This document shows positions 25,203 through 30,344 of a stretch of 30,344 nucleotides of DNA, one piece after another. Position 1 is the first letter of the stretch; each line of letters opens with the position of its first letter. This DNA comes from Tritrichomonas musculus (taxonomy: Eukaryota > Parabasalia > Tritrichomonadida > Tritrichomonadidae), in assembly GCA_039105265.1 (NCBI GenBank), contig JAPFFF010000224.1, positions 1 to 30,344 on the forward strand. The letters run 5' to 3'. The notes beneath the pieces are model-generated. The model saw nothing but the letters and a program-made list of their open reading frames with translations. It did no database searches and was not told the origin of the DNA. The position numbers and the translations under genes were made by a program.

Positions 25203-26331
25203 GATAAATTAATTAAAAAAAAAAAAAAAATAAAAATAAAGGTCGTACAACTGAATTTTAACAGTAAAACTCAATGATTGGTTTGTTTAAACTAATTATA
25301 TTTTATTATAATAATAATAATAATCTGTTTTATAAATATTTACATCGTACAAATTTCAAATTAAAATAAAAACTAAAAGGATATAAGTATATATTAAATT
25401 TTCTTCAGAAAATAAATTTGAGTATTTTATCTCAATTTATTTTAATTATTTTTGATAAGAATTTTATAACACTTTATAAAAATTTAGAATAGCGATAACT
25501 TTTTATATAATTTATTCTAATCATTAATTCTTTTGATATCTTTTTATATGCTTTTAAAACATTAAGTGTTATATAAAAATAGTTATTATTATTGAAAAAA
25601 AAAATTCATTTTTTAGCTAAAAATGCAGAAAAATTGAATTTGTTGAATTATTAAATGATGATTTTAAAAAAATTGGACGTTACAGGAGCCAAATGAAGAA
25701 TACAATTTTATTTATATGCATTTACTTTCTAATATATTTGAATTTCATTCTAAATCAAATGTCAGTTTTTTCTAAAAATGAAGATTTAGTTGATTGGTTT
25801 CATAAATATAAAAAGTTTAATATTTCAATTACTGAAGGATTTCGTCAAAAAGTAAAATATTATTTGTATAACACATAGTATATCCATTCAAATGACATCT
25901 ATATTTTTTAAATGATGCAAATATATAAGAAATCGATATATATTGTATTTTAATTAAAGTCTTTATTTCAACCATTATATTTTATAATATTGGATATAAA
26001 ATATATAAATTATATATTATAATTATTAAATAAATTATTTATTAAGATAAATATAAATTTATTTAATTTTATTTTTTATTCAATTTAGTTGTACGACCTT
26101 TATAAAAATAAAAAAATTAAATTCTATGAGCTTTATGAAAAAAATAACTGAAAAAATTTTTTTTATAAAAATATCTTAATCAAAAAGAAATAAAATAGTT
26201 TACAATTTTAATTACAAATGCAAATAATAATATACTTAAATTAATTATTATCCAAAATATTTTAAAACAATATGATGGCTGGATAAGTTCAGGTCTTATT
26301 TTTTTGGGGTTTTGTTTTATTATATTAAGAA
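25203..26331. repeat. Tandem unit 2, interrupted by a MITE-like insertion
   Basis: The unit start (25203-25237) and remainder (26110-26331) line up with unit 1 once the 864-bp insertion and one copy of its 8-bp target duplication are set aside. This gives a clear order of events: unit duplication first, insertion later. Confidence 0.82.
25238..26101. mobile_element. 864-bp MITE-like non-autonomous DNA transposon
   Basis: Both ends carry the inverted repeat AAAGGTCGTACAACT, extended to 20 positions with one difference. The flanks 25230-25237 and 26102-26109 are both ATAAAAAT, an 8-bp target duplication as left by hAT-type transposases, though the sequence is low in complexity. The interior is extremely AT-rich. 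Its only notable open stretch is 25621-25878 (61 codons from the ATG at 25693), encoding a hydrophobic segment and then VDWFHKYKKFNISITEG. It resembles no transposase I know and may be chance or a captured fragment. Confidence 0.75.
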
Positions 26332-26493
26332 TAAATGGTCAATATGCGTTCAAAAAGTTCTGGCTGATTTTTTCAATGGTACGATACAAGGTCAATATTC
26401 ACCTTAACCGTTGGGGGCAAAAAGGATTGGGGGCAAATAGTATTTCCCAAAATTTTTTTTCATTAATTTAAATAAATAATTAATGAAACATAA
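26332..26493. other. Intergenic stretch with G-run repeats and an AT hairpin
   Basis: It contains two TTGGGGGCAAA copies at about 26411-26437, and an 11-bp inverted repeat (TTTCATTAATT at 26458-26468, complement at 26478-26488) directly before the tRNA. No gene is visible. Confidence 0.5.
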
Positions 26494-26566
26494 TCTTCTG
26501 TAGTTTAGTGGTTATAGCGTTCACCTAGTAAGCGGAAGGTCGCGCGTTCGATCCGCGATAGAAGCA
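26494..26566 (+). tRNA. tRNA-Thr (AGT)-like, several stem mismatches, possible pseudogene
   Basis: The 73 bases fold as a tRNA. The A box is TAGTTTAGTGG and the B box GTTCGATCC. The anticodon loop is CTAGTAA with anticodon AGT, which reads ACU threonine codons after A34 modification. There is no intron and no encoded CCA. Mismatches occur at U1-C72, A30-C40 and G49-A65, plus the weak D-stem pair 13-22. That is unusual for a working gene and suggests a decayed copy, or a tRNA repaired by base changes elsewhere. A T7 run follows at once, as for a polymerase III gene. Confidence 0.68.
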
Positions 26567-26573
26567 TTTTTTT
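26567..26573 (+). terminator. Polymerase III T-run terminator
   Basis: Seven T residues directly follow the discriminator base of the tRNA. Confidence 0.7.
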
Positions 26574-26623
26574 GCATTTTTTGAAAAACAGTGAAAATAA
26601 TTTTTGGTGTTAATGTTTTACTT

Positions 26624-29600
26624 TTACTTTATTTTAGATGTTTTTGAATACGGGTAATCATATATAATTTTTAATTTTTCTAATGTGCGATCAAAATATG
26701 TTCTTTTTCTCAAATACAATGAAGTAACTATTAGATCAACATCATCAAAACTTCTAATGAAAGCTTGAATGATTTCTTTATGTTTATCACTGTATTGTCC
26801 AATGAAGCAATTAAATTTTTCTTTATTTTGAAATATTTCATGAATTCGTGTAAGAGGATAAAATTTTAATACAATATTAATTCCTTCATCAATTTTGAAT
26901 GGACAAAATGATTTATCATAATCATCAGAAAGATTGAATTGGATTCCAAGATTTTTCATCCTTAAATTAAAACAATATAAAAATGTTTTCCAAGCATCGT
27001 TAGTCCAGGATGATTTACCAAGTTTAAGTATATCTCTAGCTCTTTCTATTTCACACAAATTTATTTGATATTCATAATATTTCAATATTTCACTATTATT
27101 TTTCGAATAATTTATTTTCCTATGTGGTATTGCTTTATTTAAACTTTTTGATTTAAGTGCGCCTAAAATTAATTGATCATCTGCATCATCATTATCATTA
27201 TAATCATAACTATCAGAATCGATTTTTTCAATGTCTTCTATTTTTTCATTATCATTCAATGGAACTATTTTTAAAAATTGACGTTTTTCATCTTTTGGAG
27301 AAAGAATATGAATATTCGCAGAGAGTAATGCCAGTAATTCTCTCAAATTGGGTTCTTCACCTTCAGATTGATCAAATAAATATGTAAACTGAGAAAGGAT
27401 GTTCGTAATCGGTGCCATTTCAACGATATTGAAAGCTCTTGCAGCCATTGCAATTATTGGAAATTCAATTGAAGCATCTGTTTGAATTTTTTTGGACAAA
27501 ATTAAATTAATTTTATTTCTTGATTCATCAGAAATTTTAAATAAATGAGCAACTGTAATAAGTTCTTTTGATGCTCTTTCACATATATTTTTTATATCTA
27601 AAATAGATTCATCGAAAATACATTTTTCAGTTGGCATTTTATCATAATCAATTAAAAGTTCTATTTGTTGCCTTCTGATATTTAAAATTTCATTTTTTGA
27701 TTCTTTTAAATATATGTCAAATTTGCTTTTAATAGTTTCATTGCATATTATATTATCAATATACAACTTGATTTGATCTTCAATTATATCAATGTCCGTT
27801 TGTTTACTAATATTCTCTCGTGCTTTTATTATTGATTTTTCTTGAAGTTTATATAATTTTTCAATTGCTTTTTCTATTTCTTTTGTAATTATTTTTTCCA
27901 TGTTTTTAGTGCTTTCTTTATATTGAATTGAACTTTTTACATATTTTTGATCTCTCATTATTTCTATTGTTAATGATAATAGATCATTATATACTTCTTT
28001 AAAAGTGACATCGTCTTTGATAATTTCAACAATCTTTAATAAATGATTGTACCAATCATTTTCGAAGTTGGATAATGACATGTATAATGCGTAAATTGCT
28101 GTTTCTTTTGGCATTAAAGATAATATTGTAAAAATATAAAATTTGGGAATATTCTTTTGATCTATTATTCGTTCAATTGGATCAATGATATGATTAATAA
28201 ATGATTCATTTGTCTCATTTTCAAGATAATAATGAAAAACATCAACTATTGAAGTAGTAGTAAATTTTGTTAGTGAATATGAAAAAACTTTCATAGAATC
28301 ACATTTAAATTGTGCATCAAAAATAGAATAAGCATGCACAAATGAAGAATCAATCATTTCTAAAAGATAATATTCTGCATATCTGCTAATTTCTTCTTCA
28401 TTTTTACATTTGTTTATATTTGTGAAAAAATGTGTAAAAATCTGATCTTCATAATGAAAAATATTACAAGATTCGATTCTAAAATACTTGAAAGTCATTT
28501 CTTTAATCGTCTCTAAGTCAATTTTTTTAAAGAGAAGTGATGATGCAATTATCGCTGCAGCTGCAATTTGTGATATACTAATGAATGAAATAATTACGTT
28601 TTCGATTTGTTTCAAAAATGGAAATTCATAATCTTTGAATTCAGACAAAATTTTACCTTGATTTATTTTTAAATCAGATATTTCTTTATGTAAAAATATC
28701 TTATTCGTGAAATTTTCTGAATCATTTTTTTCTGAATCACTTTTTTCTATAATCAAATCAATTTTTTTCTTAATTACTTTTCTTACTGCTTTTTCTAAAA
28801 TATTTATAATGATTCCTGTCATTAATTTTGGATTTTCATTTGATAGTCGAAAAGAAAAGTCTAAAATTAAACAATATGAATTGATTCTATTTGGTTTGCG
28901 TGATTTTATTATAGGATTTTTCTTCAGACATTTTACAATCATCTTATTTGGGTCATTTTTATATTCTTTTAAAAGAGCAGAAATTGCAAAAATACTTCCA
29001 TATGTATCTGTAAATGGTTGTAATTCATTTGAATTCACTTCACTGTTTATGAGATTGGCCGTTTCTGTCAATTTTTGAACGTTTAAGAACGAAATAGCTC
29101 TTATTGCTGCGATTTTTTGCTTTAATTCTTCTGAATAAGTAAATGAATATTTTACATCATTTTCTTCATCAGATAATTTGTAATGTTTTGGATAAAGATG
29201 AATCCATTGTCTTTCCTTTTTGGCTTTTTTTATACTTTCTGTTGTTCGTAGTGGATAATAAATTGCTCCATTATCTGATTGTGAAATTTCTTTTGTAATT
29301 TCTTCAAAATTAATAGATTCTGGATCATTTTTAACGAATAACGCTTTGATAAATGAGCCCATCGCTGGACCTCCTGGAGATATTTTAATCGAATTGTTTA
29401 CTCTGATGCTTGGAAATGATAGGCTTTTATGCAAATTATCTGTGCTCGTTATTATTTCAACATGGTTGTTTGGTTGTAAATCAAAATTGATTTTATCTTT
29501 TATTACATAAAAAACATTGAGTTTTTTGATAAATTCTTGGATATTTCCTTTGGATAAATTATTAAATATATCAAAATTAGCTCTATTAAATATATTTTTA

Positions 29601-30344
29601 TAATATTTGAATGTGTCTCTTTCATCTGTTGTTACATCACCATAAAAATCAATCATAGTTTTAAAGATATTAATTTGTGAATTGTTTTCGAAACCCATTT
29701 CAGTTAATTTGTGCTTGCCAAATATAAGTTGAGTTGTTTTAATTTCAACATCGTCCAAAAAAGAATTACTTTTAATCAAATCAAGTGCTTCCTCTTCATC
29801 TATTTTAATGCTTTGGTAAAAATCTATAAGCTCTAAAACTTTATTTTCCGAATTAGTAAGACCAACTTTTTCAATCGCATATTCGAAAATATTTTTAAAC
29901 GCGAATAATAATTGCGCTTTGATTCCTAGCAAATCATTACTTGTTATTAATGAATGCATGTCATTGTAAGATTTAACAAAATTGATCAAACTTCCGCTGT
30001 GGCAAGAATCGTTAAATATCAAAAAACTCGTGTTATTAAATTTCATGGTAACTTCATATAAATGGAAATAATGAATTTGCGCAAAATATCCATCGTCTCC
30101 ATGATCATCTAAAAATAAAATTACTTTTTTGTTTTCGTTGTTTGATATCATCTCACATATTTGATCTAAGGCCGAATTAAATTCTGTAAAATATTGAAAA
30201 TTTGAATTTTTCTGTTTGATATCAATTTGAAAAGTATCGTCAGCATCAAGTTTGAAATAATATTTATTATTTGAGTAAATATATACAGAATAATCTTGTT
30301 TTTGCCCAATAGCTAGTATTTTGACACTTTCTTTATCGATATCA
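26624..30344 (-). CDS. Large legumain/caspase-fold (clan CD) peptidase-like protein, 5' part outside window
   Basis: The minus-strand frame is open from the window edge (30344) to the TAA at 26624, giving more than 1,235 codons. The Met at 30151 is internal, because in-frame coding sequence continues upstream of it (for example KILAIGQKQDYSVYIYSNNKY). Just after that Met is a clan CD dyad: His in FLDDHGDDGYF and, 33 residues on, Cys in FNDSCHSGSL. This resembles the DHG and CxSGS signatures of family C13 (legumain, GPI8) more than caspases. The remaining 1,100 or so residues are helical, acidic near the end (DSYDYNDNDDADDQ) and not recognised. The stop continues as TAAA. It is a host gene; substrate and location are unknown. 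Confidence 0.82.
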   Translation of the reverse strand, partial: DIDKESVKILAIGQKQDYSVYIYSNNKYYFKLDADDTFQIDIKQKNSNFQYFTEFNSALDQICEMISNNENKKVILFLDDHGDDGYFAQIHYFHLYEVTMKFNNTSFLIFNDSCHSGSLINFVKSYNDMHSLITSNDLLGIKAQLLFAFKNIFEYAIEKVGLTNSENKVLELIDFYQSIKIDEEEALDLIKSNSFLDDVEIKTTQLIFGKHKLTEMGFENNSQINIFKTMIDFYGDVTTDERDTFKYYKNIFNRANFDIFNNLSKGNIQEFIKKLNVFYVIKDKINFDLQPNNHVEIITSTDNLHKSLSFPSIRVNNSIKISPGGPAMGSFIKALFVKNDPESINFEEITKEISQSDNGAIYYPLRTTESIKKAKKERQWIHLYPKHYKLSDEENDVKYSFTYSEELKQKIAAIRAISFLNVQKLTETANLINSEVNSNELQPFTDTYGSIFAISALLKEYKNDPNKMIVKCLKKNPIIKSRKPNRINSYCLILDFSFRLSNENPKLMTGIIINILEKAVRKVIKKKIDLIIEKSDSEKNDSENFTNKIFLHKEISDLKINQGKILSEFKDYEFPFLKQIENVIISFISISQIAAAAIIASSLLFKKIDLETIKEMTFKYFRIESCNIFHYEDQIFTHFFTNINKCKNEEEISRYAEYYLLEMIDSSFVHAYSIFDAQFKCDSMKVFSYSLTKFTTTSIVDVFHYYLENETNESFINHIIDPIERIIDQKNIPKFYIFTILSLMPKETAIYALYMSLSNFENDWYNHLLKIVEIIKDDVTFKEVYNDLLSLTIEIMRDQKYVKSSIQYKESTKNMEKIITKEIEKAIEKLYKLQEKSIIKARENISKQTDIDIIEDQIKLYIDNIICNETIKSKFDIYLKESKNEILNIRRQQIELLIDYDKMPTEKCIFDESILDIKNICERASKELITVAHLFKISDESRNKINLILSKKIQTDASIEFPIIAMAARAFNIVEMAPITNILSQFTYLFDQSEGEEPNLRELLALLSANIHILSPKDEKRQFLKIVPLNDNEKIEDIEKIDSDSYDYNDNDDADDQLILGALKSKSLNKAIPHRKINYSKNNSEILKYYEYQINLCEIERARDILKLGKSSWTNDAWKTFLYCFNLRMKNLGIQFNLSDDYDKSFCPFKIDEGINIVLKFYPLTRIHEIFQNKEKFNCFIGQYSDKHKEIIQAFIRSFDDVDLIVTSLYLRKRTYFDRTLEKLKIIYDYPYSKTSKIK

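Noticed and set aside
25693-25878. 61-codon open frame inside the MITE-like element as a real gene
   Set aside because: It is short, in extremely AT-rich DNA, matches no family I know and has no supporting signals; it is mentioned only within the element.
24987-26331. Two near-identical direct repeats of about 220 bp read as LTRs of a short retroelement
   Set aside because: They lack TG...CA ends and a primer-binding site, and the segment between them is explained by a DNA-type insertion with inverted ends into the second of two tandem units.
23683-26358. 14-base match TGCGTTCAAAAAGT at 23683 and 26345 as element ends
   Set aside because: The match stops abruptly, is AT-rich and has no matching partner or target duplication.

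Overview
The window is AT-rich nuclear DNA from a protist, most likely a trichomonad (parabasalid) such as Tritrichomonas or Trichomonas. Supporting signs are long intronless genes in the standard code, a Maverick/Polinton element with nearly every gene open, stop codons followed by AA (the trichomonad UAAA 3'-end signal), an Inr-like TCACTA just upstream of one ATG, and a large legumain/caspase-fold peptidase gene. This is inference; another Polinton-bearing protist such as Entamoeba cannot be excluded.

Positions 1 to about 22.9 kb are the body of one Maverick/Polinton. Its left end is outside the window and its right terminus could not be placed. The visible part looks whole, with no obvious breaks among about 16 reading frames, so it is probably a young insertion. 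The plus-strand block (1-8316) holds a left-edge protein with a Pro-Thr linker, an integrase, a packaging ATPase, a small hydrophobic virion-like protein, the likely major capsid protein, an HNH nuclease, several unrecognised small proteins and a basic-region (bZIP-like) protein. The minus-strand block (8480-12782) holds an unrecognised 347-aa gene and a protein-primed family B DNA polymerase whose N-terminal part looks OTU-like. A GIY-YIG nuclease, a penton candidate and two very large, partly paralogous fibre-like proteins follow up to 22903. Integrase, polymerase, ATPase and capsid genes are the defining Polinton set.

Two regulatory-looking patterns stand out in the body. A run of 7-8 T lies 8-19 nt before the ATG of seven genes. 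A 64-bp near-identical inverted repeat, with a third partial copy, brackets the 347-aa gene and abuts the stop codons of the bZIP-like and polymerase genes.

From 22.9 to 26.5 kb no convincing gene is visible. This stretch holds a GC-rich island able to form hairpins, two arrays of a 23-bp minisatellite (about 16 and 42 copies), and two tandem units of about 278 bp. The second unit is interrupted by an 864-bp MITE-like element with terminal inverted repeats and an 8-bp target duplication.

Host sequence resumes with a degenerate-looking tRNA-Thr(AGT) at 26494 and a minus-strand, 5'-incomplete gene for a legumain/caspase-fold peptidase-like protein running off the right edge.
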